Of a stretch of 64,000 nucleotides of DNA, positions 40,701 to 55,700 are shown piece after piece. The DNA is taken from the NCBI RefSeq assembly GCF_030936135.1, contig NC_082595.1, positions 13,926,430-13,990,429 of the forward strand. Direction: 5' to 3'. Each line of letters begins with the position of its first letter. The stretch's first letter is position 1. The notes beneath the pieces are model-generated. The model had not been told where the DNA came from and did not search any database. It saw only the letters and a list, made by a program, of their open reading frames with translations. The translations under genes were made by a program, and so were the position numbers. Source of the DNA: Gavia stellata (Eukaryota > Chordata > Aves > Gaviiformes > Gaviidae).

Positions 40701-43700
40701 CATATGCAATCTATAAGACCTCAATTACTTCCCAATCAGATCTTCCAAAAGTTTTCATAACAATAGGAGATATTTTTAGGGTATAAAACTAGAATGTCAG
40801 ATATAGAAGAAATATTATTACAAAGACCCAAAATATACCTATTAGCATAAAAATATGATATGACCAGGCTACAGGTCAAATCTGCTCCTGAAACAGCCCT
40901 AAATTTATTCTAGCAGAGAGCCCAGATGAATTCATTTACACTCCTAGAGCTCAATTCTTTCATCCTTGCAACTGACCTGTAATTGTTACCTTCTCAGAAC
41001 TATGACAGTAGATGTAAAAACCCCCAAATTATAGCTTCTAGCCACACTAAGTATTTCATAATCTCTACCACGTGTCATTTTGCTTTCCAGAACAAGCTTC
41101 TTACATGTAAGGTCACCATAGTCATCAGGTAGTCACCAACTAGCACAGGTATTTACCATCTATTTAGTTTGCCAGGATATAAATGGTCATTGTTACTCGT
41201 TTGTCTCCCTGCATAAATCCTGTTCTGTCCATGTGAATAAGGAAGTATTCACCATTAAAAGCATGGAAGGGAAGAAAAGATGCAGCCCTAAGCAGAAGGC
41301 TGAACATTCAACATTTTAAGGAGAATGTTGTCCTTCTTCTCTGTGAACCTTATTCTACTTATGATCCTACAGTTACAGATCGCGTAAGTACATTATTGGT
41401 GATGTTACCTTCCATGGTTTACAGTACGTTTCAGTAACATCTAGTGCACTTCACCATGCAGAGTGTTCTAGTAATTCTCAGCAGCACACCCACTGCCTCC
41501 CTTGCTAGGACCCGCTTCAGAGGATTCCCAGAATACGCCCGCAGCTGTTTGACCTTTCCTCCTGTCCTCAGCGTGCCTTATCTAATATAACTGAAGAGAT
41601 GTCACCACCTTACAGTGTCCCTGAATACAGTCCTACACCATGTTTGAACATAATACCGCAAACCGCTGCCACTACTTCACACCTCTCCACTAAGGCTGCA
41701 AGAAGTATTGCTTTCAACATAGGCTATTACCTAGACTCCATGCACAATCTTTTAAAAATAAATTTCATTCGCAGAAAATCATCTTGTTCTGCTTTGCTGT
41801 GAGTTTCTTCTGCTTTTGATTGTATCATGTCTTTATCATACTCTTCTCCTTCTGCTTCGATGGGTCTTGACTATGTGCCTTTTCTGCTTTCCACTACTTA
41901 AAGGCCATTTGGATAAATGCCACCTTCCATTTAAATCTTAACATTCAGCTCAAAACACTCCTCTTTTATAGCAGGTTTAGAAATCCAGTTCTTTTCAGTG
42001 AGCTGCGCATCTAGTTACCAGAATGCAGTTATCAAGAAGACTGTCAAAGCAGAAGAAATCCTGAAGCTGATCCCAGAAAAAAAATTTTCATTAACTTCCT
42101 TCCACTTGTCCCCAATACAAGTAACATAAACATATTTTGGCTAACATGATTAGCAGTTTTCCATTAGTAACCCAGACGACGCTGTGAGACTTTCTGGACC
42201 GTTCCCAAGCAACCCGTGGCATATCACAAGATCTGACAGGGAGATTTTTCTGACCAACAGATTCCAAAATTACAAAAGACTCTCAAAGTAGCTTAAATAT
42301 CATGGATGGCAATAAGTACTTTTTAAATGCTATTTCCAATTTGCTGCTTTTTCCTACTCAGGGCAGTTGGAAGGACCTGAAATTGATCCAATTGTGGGAA
42401 GCTCTTAACTTTCCACACCAGAGCAGCTGAAGTCATGTATCCAGAATGAAGATGTTCAATCTTCTGTATGCAGCTGTAACCATCCACAGCACTAACTAAC
42501 AACCTCTGTTTTTCAGGCTGGCTAGTGGAAGAACTCCAGACAGCAGTTTTAGCACAGCTCTTTCTGCAGACAAGTTCTGACTTTGTGCCTTTTGTAACCC
42601 CTCCATCGAATCTCTAAATGGAAAAGAAATTCAAATCTTGGAATAGAGAAGAAACTGCACAAGTCTGACAAATCAAGAAAAGGAAATCTATCACCTATGA
42701 TCCTGCCACAGACTCCAGTTAATGCATCCTCAAACCAGTTTGCATGCATGCAGTTCCCTAGTTTATGTTCAAGTAATTACGACTTACTTCGCAAAGCCAG
42801 GCAGCTGCCAGAACTGGTTTTAAGAGCCACAACTAAAGGAGTTGTTTGGGGCCTCAGAGGTCTATTAGCCTAACCCGAACATCAGGGCAAGTCACCCTGT
42901 GCATGAGAAAAGTTGAACCCTACACATTAATCATTGTCCAGGATGAGAGTAACCTGAAACTGGTTTTATTCATGACAGTCCTCCCATTTGCCTCACTAGA
43001 AGGCTATGCCAACACAGAAATAAAGCAAAAAATGGTGACTCTGTCCCCAAGTTTGCAAGAGGATGAAGACGTTAGTCATTTGAAAAGGAGAGTTCTGAAC
43101 ATCTTGTTGGCATCCCTCCTTTACATACTTCATCCAGAGAGAGACACAGCGACTTACAATTTGGATACTGCACGCAAGTAGCGGTGCACAGGTTCTAACC
43201 CCCAGTTACTCTCCCACTCGATTCCCGCAGCACAGACTTAGCACTTTCTAAGTAAACAGTTAGGTCTAGGGAGAGGAGGGTGAACTCAACACGCTGATGA
43301 ACTGATGTTTAAGAAACCTATTTATCACATTTACCCAACGGTAAACACGTGGAAGAAAAGCTCCTTTTTCTGTGGCCAAAGTTTGCACGTAGTTCAAGGA
43401 ATAGCTTGAAAATACGGTTTCAAATGCCAACAGGCACTTGAGGCAACAATTAAAATAAAATATCTTTCTTTACTGTTTCCTGTGCAATACGTGGTATGCT
43501 TTTATTATGCAGCTGAACCCTACCAATGACAATGGTATTTTTAGCATTTTAGGTTTGCCCAGCATTTACTCTTAGTTGTTTCACTAGCAACTGAAGCAGA
43601 TTAAATCTGAGTCACTTGTTCTGAAATACTTCATGGATCAGTTGTAAAGGACATTTGGGGTACAAGTTTTGGGATCATGCCAGTCACCTATGATTTGCTA

Positions 43701-46700
43701 TCACCTGTGGTGTTGATGATGAATGCCAGACCATTGTGCTGCATTAACATCACACAGACTGTATTATCTCTTATCTCTCACTCAAGTGATTTACTAGATC
43801 TTCTTAGGGCACATATGTATAAAAACTTCTGCACAGCTTTAGGTTCACTGAGGAAGATTTTTAGAGGCTAGGAACAAGAAACATAAATCTGAGCAGGATT
43901 TCTTCTCGTTTCTTTCAACTGTTAATACAGTTAGACTGATCTTCTCTTAACTTCTCCTTTCCTACCTCTGCTAAAGCTGATTTACACCAACACCACCCCA
44001 AAAAAATCCCACACAAATAAGCCTTTTTGCACACACCTTCATGATAGAGACACCTACTGTAGCTTAATGAAGTTTATTTTGAATTTACTTTCTATATTAA
44101 TGACGTGTGCAAAAAAAAATAGAGGCGCAAGAAACAAGCAGCTTTGCTTTTCTTCATGCCAAGGAGACAGTATGGTTCACAAAGAAAAAGGTTCTACTCA
44201 GTCGAATGCTAAAGCCTAGAAAGGAATTCAAAGTCACCCTGAAAATGTTTTAGTTCTTTCATCTTACTAAGTGGTATTCCCCCCCCCCCCCCGCACATTT
44301 TAACTTCTGCTTTTACACACATTTATACTCTCTAATCAGTAAGCAAAATAAAAGTTGCTGAAAGGCTCCTACATGCATTTAGTCTGATACAGTAAGATAG
44401 GGCTGAGATACTATGGGCCACTAAAACACCGGTCAATACCCAGCAGTGAAGACTTCCACAAGAATCTCAACCCAGTCTGCTCCGTAGAACAGTGCCACCC
44501 CCTTCCCAAGAGGATGCCCTTCAGAAGGGGGAGTCAGCTTCTTTAAACCAGCCAGCTAATAATGGTTTTTTGCTGGTGAATCAAAAAGTAGGACATTTGT
44601 TATTTTCACTGACTATTTTTTCTGAAGATAAAAAGTAGAATCTATCAGGAAGGGAACAACAATCAAGAGAAGAAAAGAGAGCTTTGTCTTGCCTTTTGTT
44701 CAGAAACTCCTGGCACAGGATTATCACCTATCGCTTATTTCTTAAGCATGTGAAATGGGAGCAGAAAGAACAGGATTAATATATCTGAATTTTTGGCCAG
44801 TGGATTAAATCAGCAATACGTTCAAAACTGACTACATCATTTATAGTGCCGATCCTGTTCTCAGAATTACTTAAGAACTAAGGGAAATAACAACAACACT
44901 GGACTGATTTTCAAAGATGCTTACAACGCATCCAGTGATAACGCTGCTCAGACCGGGCCATTTATCTCGCTTGTGCTGCACCCACACAACTTCCAGTCCA
45001 TGAGCTTACTTGCTCATCTCTATACTATGCTGCTATTTCACAAGAACTGTAGCAGAAGGGTCCCAAAGGCCTAAATTATACTCAAGAAGAATTTTTAGGC
45101 TGCTAAATCATTCAGGCACTTTCAAAAGATTTACTCGTCTGTGAATCTAATTGCTCATCTAAGCTTGTTTCAGCTCAATTTTAAAAATCAGCTAAATTGG
45201 TGCTAATGCTGACAACACTAAAAATGCTCTTAAACCAATTTAAGACTAATTTGGTAATTTACCAACATAAAGGTTAAGCTGACTAAAGGTATTTTTTATA
45301 AAGAATTTTATAGAATTGCACTGCCTTAGCTATAATAGTAAAAAATAGTTTATTCAAACTTCTCTAGTAGTGAAAAGCTCATAACTTTACTTAAGGTAAC
45401 GCTTCTCTAGATAAAAAAAGCCACAGAGGAAAATAGTTTTTGTTCTAGCACTGAGTTACTTGAATTTTTCAGGATATTCAGTAAAGTGATCATGAGTAGA
45501 GAAAGAAAACTCCTATTTCCCTGACTTAAATGATCTTCTTTCTTGTAAGGGCTAACCTTCTTGGATAAGAAATGCTGCTGTGAATAGGTCTAGACTTTAC
45601 ACAGCCATGGGTCACTAATTTAATTAGATTTCAAAGCAGCTATTCTACATTTACACTGAATACAATACTTCCTGTACCCGCCCTCACACTAAAAGGAATA
45701 AAACAATCCCCCAGAAGTTTACACCTCAATGCATGAGGAAACAACAACAAAGTGTACATACAATACCTTGAGTTACAGATGGGGTTTATATTGTTCAAGT
45801 TATTAGGAAAACCTTAACCACTTTCTAAGTTGGCATCTTTAGCAAGGAAAACAAAAGGTTTTCTCCTTTCTAGTGAGAGAGGATTCTGTTTGACCTGCTC
45901 TACTCAGAAAATGACTGCTGTCAGCCAACCTCAGTAACTTCCTCTCCTAATTATGTGCTTTTACACTTACTACAAAATTAAATCAAGCCTCCCTGTATGA
46001 ATAAAAGAAATTTAAAAAATTAACTTTACTGGTAACAGTGGAAGTCCTTGCCTTCTATAAAAAATAGTAGGTTTTGTAGGGGTTTTCTTGGGAGGTGGAG
46101 GGTAGGCTACAGCGAAGATAGGAGCCCTGCTGTGTATCAGTGTTTGGTCTTCTGAGCTTTTCTCCTTTCAAACAAAAATGAGGGCTGCAATTTTCACAGG
46201 GTTCTTTATCACATTTGCTACCTTGCATTTCAGACTCTGAAAGGTTACTGCTCACATAATTTCAGTGATCCAAAGCTGCATGGATTAGTTACTTGAGGAA
46301 ACTGGGGGGTTTGCCCTCACTAAAAGCCATGAGGGAGTAACAAGAAACCAAGTTCATATTCTTTTCCAGGAGCTCACATAACATTTCAAAGAATTACACA
46401 AGATAGGAGCTGTTACTGTGAAACCACACTAATAGACGGGATCATTTGCCTCTAGTTTCACCATCTATAAATGACCTGAAAATACCTATTATTTGACACT
46501 ATCATACTGCTACACATTTGCACTGTTATTCAGCAACATGTATGTAAAGGAAAAACGTCCTATAAAAACTATATGAACAATCCATGCAAATAACTTTGTT
46601 ATTATTAACAACAGTCCAACTTCACACATCTTACACTGCTGAAGCAGAATACAAATTCAGTCTTGGTCCAGCTGTTACACACAAGTATACACTCTCTCAT

Positions 46701-49700
46701 ACTCCATTCTTTCACAGGAAAAGCAGATGACAGCTTGTCTCATGCATGAAGGGCAGGGGCAGTTGTCATGCTATAATCAGGGATTCCTTTGGATCTCACA
46801 TATAAATGAAACACTTAAGGTGTTGATTTCCTAAGCCGACAATACAGTTCTCTAGGCAGCTACAGCCTACTATCTTACGCGCTGTGTACACAGCGAGAGC
46901 GAGATTTGGTGAAGAGTGGATATAATGATGCTAGTGCCAAAATTTCTGGCACGTCCAGTGCTTGGATTTTGTGAGCAGCATTCCCACTCTGTGTATGGCA
47001 AATTAACAGCACTAAAAGGTGAAACACACCATAACCTATTTCTACAGTGCAGTATTTCTGGAAATATAATGGCTACTGGACATAAACATTTTTGATGCAC
47101 AAATGAAGCTGAAATTGCAATAGTCTCTCTACTCTTCTGTCATGTTAGCTACTGGTAATGGCAATGGAATAAAACTGGAACAATCACAGAACGTATGAAA
47201 ATGGCTTTCTAAACATCCATTCCTCTTTCTGATCTCTTGAGTCATCTTTCTTTCTGATCTTGTGATAAAACTGCTGGGCCACAATACTCATTTGTCATAG
47301 TATAATGGAAATGAAAAGTCAGTCAGTGTAAGATATCCAGCAATTTGTTATCAAATAAAAGGTTTAAAGAGAGATGGTTTATAGCTTCTAATGAATTTCA
47401 CCTTAGATATTTTAAAATCAGTGCTGTGATTAAAGAGCAGACTTTCATGGTATGAAAACTGGGGAAAAAAAAAAGTAGATATTTGAATGTAATTTAAAAA
47501 TTGCCAGGACAGAGAGCACTGGTGATCCATGAAATGTCTAAACCCCAGACCCAAACATACTGCATACTCTCATGTGCACATGAAAAGAAAGGGGGTAGAT
47601 GGAAGTAACAAACAACATTCAAAGGTAAGCTTATTTTAATCCGGTTGTAAACAAAATCCACAGGGGCAGAACTCCTTCCCCTGCTCCCCCAAAAGCTAGA
47701 AAGCAAAGCACAAAAAGTGAAAGGAATTTAGTGGGGAAAAAAAAGAGATCACAGGAAGGAACAATAATAATGTAAAATGGAGGTGGAAAGAAACTGGATT
47801 CTCTTTTCAAAAGCAACGTTCTTTGCTAGTCACAGATGAAAGACACTGATTTCATTAAAAGCACTAAGTGAAAGAACAAGAAGGCACAACTAAGTATAAC
47901 TAAGGGGTTAACATAAATTTGGGGAGGGGGTCCCTATCCCAATTAGGAACATAGCAAATAAAAAACAATTATGATGTTATTTCCTTGATTATGGCCACTT
48001 CTGCTTTACAAAGTGGTAAGTTGTAACAGCAAGCACTGATGAGACCTTAGTATTAATTAGTAGGACAGAGCCCTCATCCAGTTACAGGGCAATATCCCTT
48101 GGCACAGGGATACAACAAGGAAGAAGGGAGAAGATACAAGGAGCCAGAGAGAAAATCCAGTATTGTATTATTTCCAGAGAAAGTACCATCTTCAGACATT
48201 TGAGAATGTGCCCCAAAGGCCAGTGTCAGGGACCTGAGGCACACACATGCAGAGCCTCTTGATACTCAAGAGACCTGTAGCTGGGAGTAGTTAAATTGCC
48301 AGAGCTGCAACAAGAGTGCTGGAATCATGGCTGTGGGATTTAACAGGAACATGAAAGCCATCCGTAACACATCCTTCCTTTTACCTTCTCCCAACCCATA
48401 GCACTGTGCCTGAACAGTGCCAGCTCAGAAACAAATCTGCCACATGAGCACATTCCTGGCTACTTCTATCGACAGTAGTGGCAAACATACATTTTTACTG
48501 CCTTTTCTTAGGTGGTTTTTTTTTTTTTTTTTAAAACCACAGAGCTGCTTTATCTCCAGTCTAGCAGATGTTCACATGGAGATGGCCGACTAATCTGAAC
48601 TGACTGCAGACAAGTTGGTACAGGCGTTACTGAGTAGCACAGACCAGTAGGGACCACCAGAGAGAGATGAGCTTGGTAGCAAATTCTAATTTATTCACAA
48701 CACATAGAAGAATGCGTCAGCAAAGACTCTCAAAGTGAAGCACATTAATTAGTTAAGCCTACTCAAGTTTTGTGGCTATTTTAAAATGAATCGGGTTGAG
48801 TAAACTAGGACATGCAGACAAGAAGGCCCACATCCTCGAAAGCACATTGTGGGTATGCCAAGAATTGTCTTTGTTGATCTGGATCTAAATGGATTTCAAG
48901 GTCTAATAATGAATCAATGAGTTGAATACTGTTTCCCAGATTCCTATCTCTCTGTGAGATTCTCTCTCTCCTGGGATTCAAAGAGTGTCTTCCACTGCAT
49001 TATATTAGACCAAAGCTGGTATTAAAGAACTTTCAAAATGTGAAGCTATGTGATAGTTGACTCATCACAGCAAGAACCATAAAGTTGAATACTGCTGCTG
49101 TGTTTTTTACATACCCATGTAATCATATGCAAATTATACCAGGAGCAGTAAAAGCAAAATAATGAAGCCTGGTGGGTGTCAAACATCATAACTTGCTGTT
49201 ATCTTCCATGGTATGTGTTTATAAGATGCATGGATCACTTTACAGTTAGCAAGAAGTTTGTGATGAGAAGAGAAATACTTTTGTCTCCCAAGCATCCAAT
49301 AATATTTAAAAGTAAAGAAAAGTTAACATACCTGTTCCTTTACTGCTCTTTTTTTCAGACTGTGCCACTTGTATAACCTCAGCAGCAGCATCCCTTACTA
49401 CCAAATCTTCATTCTGCAGCAGGAGAACCACACATTTCCACATAGCAAGGGTATCAGACAGTCCTGTATTTATTTATGGAGAAAAATTAGAATTCTATTT
49501 CTTACACGCATTCAAAGAAGTTACAGAGCTCTGTTTCCACACCTAAACACAACAGATGCAGTGAAACACTGAAACATGGGCAGAAGAAATGCATTGGCAA
49601 ACCACTGGGAAGACAACTGGCAATAGGATCAAAATGTTTTCAGCATGTGTGAACTTTATCTAGGTGGTTGACTCAGCTTGGTTTAAACAGTGGGCAACAG

Positions 49701-52700
49701 ATAAGAGAACGGACCTCTCTTAATCCGGATTCAACTCTAAGTTGTGGGTGCTCTGAATTTTCTACAATTTCTAGGAGTGCAGAATTCCTACAGCAAAAGT
49801 TTGCTGATGGAGATTGACCAACATGCTGTGATCATGGATTTGCTGTTGCAATCTGCCTGGAGCCGGGGCTGCCAAACCAAGTTTTGTTCAGATACTGCCA
49901 GTAGTGTTGGCCGCAAATGCCATTCCCTGCAGGAAACGGCAAACAATCCCACCGCCCACGGATCTACCCATCACCTACTTCTCCCATATCCACCTCACCC
50001 CACCACTCACCAACATGTCCTGCCACCCTTATACCCACTATCTGTTGGAAGCAAGCCAAGTTTAATCCATGGGGTAATTACCTGCATACAGTTAAGACCA
50101 ATCAGAGGGAACTGCCAAAACAGAGGTGTTCATCTGGTAAACCCCAAACAGGCAGACTCCACATACCACCCCAGTGGCAATTCACATCTCACAAGCCATA
50201 CTCCATTTGCAAACCCTTTTGCCATTTAGTGGTGTCACACTAAGGATGACTAGCTGAAGTCACAAGGCTGTACTAATGGGTTTGCTGGTGCACTTTTCAG
50301 CTGACTTTTCATCTCTCATTGAACACCCACATTAAAGGAACCCACTGGAAGGTCTCTTTTAGAGGCAGCCAGCTCTTAGATATTACCTTCTGTTGATCAC
50401 AGAGAACAGCGGAATTGGTGCTTCATTGCTGCACTGGTTTTCTTCAAGCATGTTATCAACATGTCTATCAGATATTTGTATTACAAGGCTAGCCAGACAA
50501 TTAATTGTATTTCACTGCTTGGCCAAAATTCATTGCTTGAGGCTTTGCTACACAGGCAGAAGAAGCATTTCTATATTTCATATCACTTCCCTATATGGGC
50601 ATAGCATGGAGTATATTAATATCTGAAAGAAATTGCTTTTTTCTAGCATGACACACCCAAAATGTTATAGTGGCACAGCTGGGGCAGAATAATTACTCCC
50701 TTCTAGATACAATGGCCAGCTTTCCGACCTAGACAAGTTTCTACCATATCTCCAGGAGAGGTGAAGTCTGCAAATGTATTTTCCAGAAAGACTTTTTCTG
50801 AACCCTCAAGCAACATGATGGAGAGATGATGGGGTCATCCAGAACATATTGATAGGCATTCACCCTCTTCCTCTTATAGATGTACTTAATGGAAGCTTAT
50901 AGGAATGACTACAACTCCATTTCATACAACCACAATTTTCTTCAACTTCTACTTTGTACTATATGTGGTCAAGCAAGGTGATGCAGAATGAGGCATAAAA
51001 GTCAAAGCTGTTTATATGTGCATAAGCCCTTTAAAGGAATGATAATGCGTTTATATCATTGCAACTAAACACCAGATCACGCCCTTGATTTGCTAAACTT
51101 CTCATTGCAGTACTTGACAATGTCACAGTTGGGAAGAACCCCAGACTGACAATTCTAGGTAGTATGGAGGGTCAGTACTGCATCTTTCTTCCCTAGGCCC
51201 AATTTTCAGAGCAAAGAATAGGTTCAGATAGTTTGCCCACTGAGGCCCTGGGGGCTTTTCTGTTGTGATTTGGTTTGTTATTTTGCTTTGTTTTCTTAAA
51301 ATTTTAAGCAGGATACAAACTGCTGCTCTTTTGTTTCAGACCTTCACATCTGCCCGATTGGAAAGCCTGGAAACCAGCAACTGTTCTGACACGATCAAAG
51401 AGGAAACTCTGTTCTCCATCAGCTACGGACCGGATCCAAATGGCGACAGACGAGAAGCACAGCATTTGGGAGTTTTTCATTCCCTACCTCCCCTGTCTTC
51501 ATTTGATATAAAATGGTAATGTCTGTCCTACTAAGAGCTTTACTAAGAGGTGGCAGAGGTCAAGATTTCCAGAGTTGATACTATGAACATTTAACAGTAC
51601 AATGTCTACCTCATGTAATAGATTTAGCTCTGTTAAATGTTATCAATACCTCTTAAAAGACACATCTCAATAAATATCTGACTTTTTAATAACACTGTTA
51701 TCTACAGTTTAAGAAATACTACCATTCTTCTCATCTAACAAAAATTTGTATCCAGCCCATACAAGTGGCCTTAAGCTACTCAAACTACTAACATTTACAT
51801 AACTACATTGGAATAAAATATCACAGAATATCTGCGTATCTCCTGGCTCTTTAGTCACAAAATCCCCTTACTCACTGTTCACCAAAGGCAAAAAGGCTAG
51901 AAGAAAAAAAACCAATGTCTTCTGCACAACAGACCAGAAATTTTCACACAGCTTTGCCTCTCAGCCAGTAATGTATTGTTGAATAAGGCTGCGTAGGTAT
52001 TTTTGTTTGTTGGTTTTCTAAAGAGACAGTCTAATGTTAACTTAAAAACAATTATTATATCTGGGAGGTGTAATGTGACCCAATTATTAATAATTCTCAT
52101 AATAGAACATATCCCTCATTTCTAGACTGAACCCTTTAATTTCAACATTCAGCCAGCACAGCTTTGTTACACTCACAGTGTAAAGCATGTCCACATCACC
52201 AATGGAGTATTTCAGAAAGATCCAAGCCAGAAAGCAATTGCAAGCCAGTAAATCTGTACAGCAGTGTGTAGTGCCCTGGAGACATAACAGCATCTCATGC
52301 CCCCTTCTGTGGAGTTACTGCAAGAGGCTCTGCACATGTACTTTTTGTAACAGAATTTAAATACATCTGTTTAGTACATGAAATCCAATTAAAATTTTCA
52401 AAATACCCTGTTTGATGTAATTATGTGTTTTGACTGTGTGTAAATATATATGTGTACAATACATTTTAAGTCATGTATTAGTGGGTTTCATCTAAAAAGA
52501 TCTAGAAAATTAATGTTCAAACTACTACTCACCAAGAATGAGCTTCTCATTGATCAGAAGAAATGTTGTTACACTTTTAAGAACTTCAGCAGCTGCTAAC
52601 AGCATCTCTGTCTGCTGCTCATCTCCACAAAAATAAACTATCAGTTGAACCCATTTCTTCAGGACTTCTTCTGAAATCTGAAGGCACAGAACATGTGAGA

Positions 52701-55700
52701 AGTATGCTGTACAATCCAATGTTACCACTCACCATCACATTAAACTATGGACTGCTGAAGGGGTACTACTTATCAGTAAATGCAGGTTTTTTTCAAGCTG
52801 GTGAATCCCAGATGTCCATTCAAAAGCTGGCTTACTATGTCACAGATCATTAAGATGGGAGATGTTCTTTTAGTCAGAGCAGTGTTCACAGGCAATTCTC
52901 TTGCTCTGTCCCTTCAAACCAGCCTGACCAATGACCACGGAAGTCAAAGCATATCTTTGTGTCCTCAGTTCTTCTAAACATGCAAGCCAAAGACAATATA
53001 CTGGACTACAACAAAGAGAAGCAATTCTCAGAAGCATTCCTATGTGCAGACACATACACGTATCTGGAAAAATAACTAAGAGCATATGAACCGTAGCATC
53101 AATCTTAGGCTTTGGTAATGATGCAATGCTTGGTAAAGGGGTGAATGCAGCTCCATCTCCTCTGCCAATATTAGGGATGGAAATTTTTTTTTTTAATAAG
53201 ACTGCTGAGGTACCTTGGGTTCTGATAGCATGTGCATTCAAAACACTGAAGGAATCTCCATGTTGGCTGATACACAGCAAAGCTCGCTGTCCTAAAACAT
53301 GAAGAATTAGAAAAAAGAACAGGAAAGAAATTTCCTGTTTCAAATAAAATCCAGTTGCCATCTTTTGGAAAATATTTAGTCCTCAGGCATATGCTAGGAA
53401 AACTACTACTCAGTAATAATGAGACAAAGCTTCAACTCTTTCTGATGTGTCGTGATGGCTACTAGACTTTTTGTGGAAAGAAATAATGTGCATATTACCT
53501 GTAACTCAAAGAAATAATGTGCATTTTACCCATAACTCAAATAGTGCTTCCAAGACTTGTCAACTCTGACCTCCATTGGGACAGCTGGGCCATAACTGGG
53601 AAGAGGAAGTCCTAACATCCATAAGTGACCAAGAAAGAGCTGGGATCCCCTGCAAATGCCACACTCGGGAGAGCGGCGGGTCAGTCAAGCTGCAGGAACC
53701 TCAAGCGCAGGTTAGGTAACAGAACATGCAAACTGCAGAAGATGGCATCCAGGCATAGGCACAAGCAAGTGTGCACTACAGCAATTAGAAGAAAGCTCCA
53801 GAGGAAAAAAAAACCCAAACAGATTGGGATCTCATGAACAGGAGATCAGGAAAAGCAGGACCAGCTCGACCTGGAAACACTTGAGGTATGTGCAACTTTT
53901 TTTTTTTTTCTCCTTTCTTTCCTTTTTTACCTATTTTTAATAAAAGGAAGTGAAAAACAGAACAACCAAATAAGGTAAAGAAGAGAACCAATGAAAAGGT
54001 GAGTCGAGTTAAAGGGTAGAGAAGTGCACAGGGACTCACTGAGGGATAAATGAAACCTCAGTCGTCCTCTGCCTCATTCTGTGTGGTACATGGCCATGTA
54101 CCTGCACTGCACAAAGGGACAGAGCCAGAGCATGTCCTACAGATTCCGTAACAGGATAAAAAAAAATAAATAAAAGTCTCCCAAGATGTTACAGTTACTC
54201 AAATTTTGAACAGACACAGGGACTATCTAGAAAGACAGAATTTGACTTTTACCTTATGGAAGAGAAACAATCCCTTCTACAGATGCAAATACTGAATGCA
54301 AGCCCAAAGAAAGAATTTAGATGGAAAACTGATGTATTTGGTCTTTTACAAAGTAGAAGGCACTCTCTGTACAGGTGTCTTAGATCTCCCACTATTTACA
54401 TGCTTATTAGAGAAAGTTGTTTTAGCATTACTACAGTTAAGATTGGTACAGCATTTTTCATTAATCCCTCTTTGTAAATTAATAGAAAACTTCAGAGCAA
54501 TTACATGTTCCACGTCTATTTGTGAAGCCAGGTTTATATGGTTATTTTAATGTTTATAACTTGCATTTTGCCTTTCTTAAACAAAAAAAATTAACATCAT
54601 AATTCATGTTCCCAATTCTTGGGTGCAAATCTGTGGCTTCCTTTTTTTTTTAATGAGACAAGATTATTAGCATACAATATAAATAAATCCTGCTGCCCAT
54701 TCTATAAAAAATAACAGCTACATAAGGAAAAAAGATCTTCATTTTAAAACAGATCATGAGAATTTTGCCTATTTTTAAATATTCATGAAGTGGCTTTTGC
54801 ATCTTTGAAAACAAACAAAAAATTGTCTAGCATTAAAAGCTGCCTTAGCACTGCTCTACACATACATATGTGACATCACAGACTGACAATTTAAAATCAA
54901 AAGAAATCTGAGCCAGTAATTTGTGCTGGTATAAATCTAAATTAAATAGTCTATAAACAGGAATGCAGAACACAGAGCCTTGAATTTTACAAGGGATATT
55001 ATATCTACTCTAGTGTTTTAAAAACAAATTTTAAGAGGAAATTCAATGAGCAACTCCATGCAGACAACAAGCTGATGTGCTCAGACAGTGATTTCAGGCT
55101 GAGACTTGGCAAGTTTGTATTGCACACAGTGAGGAAGGGAACTGCACCCAACCACTGCTTCAGCTTCTTGCCTTCCCCTCGGATCTGCTCTCCTCCTGGC
55201 TCCCCAGCAATTACAAACCACAACAAAGTTCCACTTCAGTAAATGGACTGGATTCAGCACATGTGTTAATCACCATAGGCATTTTTCTTTCCACATTATA
55301 GTGACTATTTTGGATGCTCTTAGAAGTTGAAATTAATCCATCAGAAAAATTTACTTACGTATTTAACTTGAAATGACTTTGAGAGGGATATACTGAGATG
55401 ATATTCATGGCTGTTTCATTTCAGAACGTGGCAGTGTATTCGCAGAGGAAGACAGAATGCCAGAAAATGTGCAACGACACAAGAAAACACAAGCTTGGGG
55501 CTTCTAGCTAAAAGAAGCCACGTTACTCCAATCACTAAAAACTCCGGAATTACAAAACTGTTAAGCAGCTCTGCTTCCCTTACCTGCTGATGGTTCTGCA
55601 AAAAATGGATAACCAACTTGGAGGCAAATTTGAGAGCTATGCTTTGAACGTCAGTGCTGAGAAAACAAGGCAAAGGACATATCAAAAAAAGCGCAGCTAT

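Larger units (their letters stand above)
24097..49331 (-). other. THADA: 25.2 kb THADA intron
   Basis: This is the largest intron in the window. It contains the plus-strand decayed coding relic (26.9-27.5 kb) and the minus-strand unassigned exon-like set (28.6-35.4 kb), both listed separately. Otherwise it is unremarkable AT-rich intronic DNA with short homopolymers: T-run near 26838-26862, C-run near 44280-44292, T-run near 48516-48532. I recognise no CR1, LTR or DNA transposon in it. Confidence 0.8.

Noticed and set aside
41433-41571. Minus-strand open stretch reading VKQLRAYSGNPLKRVLAREA
   Set aside because: It looks briefly protein-like, but it ends in a stop without a donor, has no phase partner, and could be chance. 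It is worth one tblastn search but not a feature.
42846-43181. 111-codon plus-strand frame
   Set aside because: It begins at a non-ATG codon and has no homologue I recognise. It has some protein-like stretches but no splice or promoter support.
49744-50243. 161-codon plus-strand frame plus an overlapping one
   Set aside because: Pro/His/Thr-rich translation from a CCA/CAC-rich patch; two overlapping frames are open together, which argues for composition rather than coding.
52870-53361. 163-codon minus-strand open frame just upstream of a THADA exon
   Set aside because: The THADA exons on each side already join in phase, no splice sites bound it convincingly, and the translation resembles no family I know. 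A relic is possible but unsupported.
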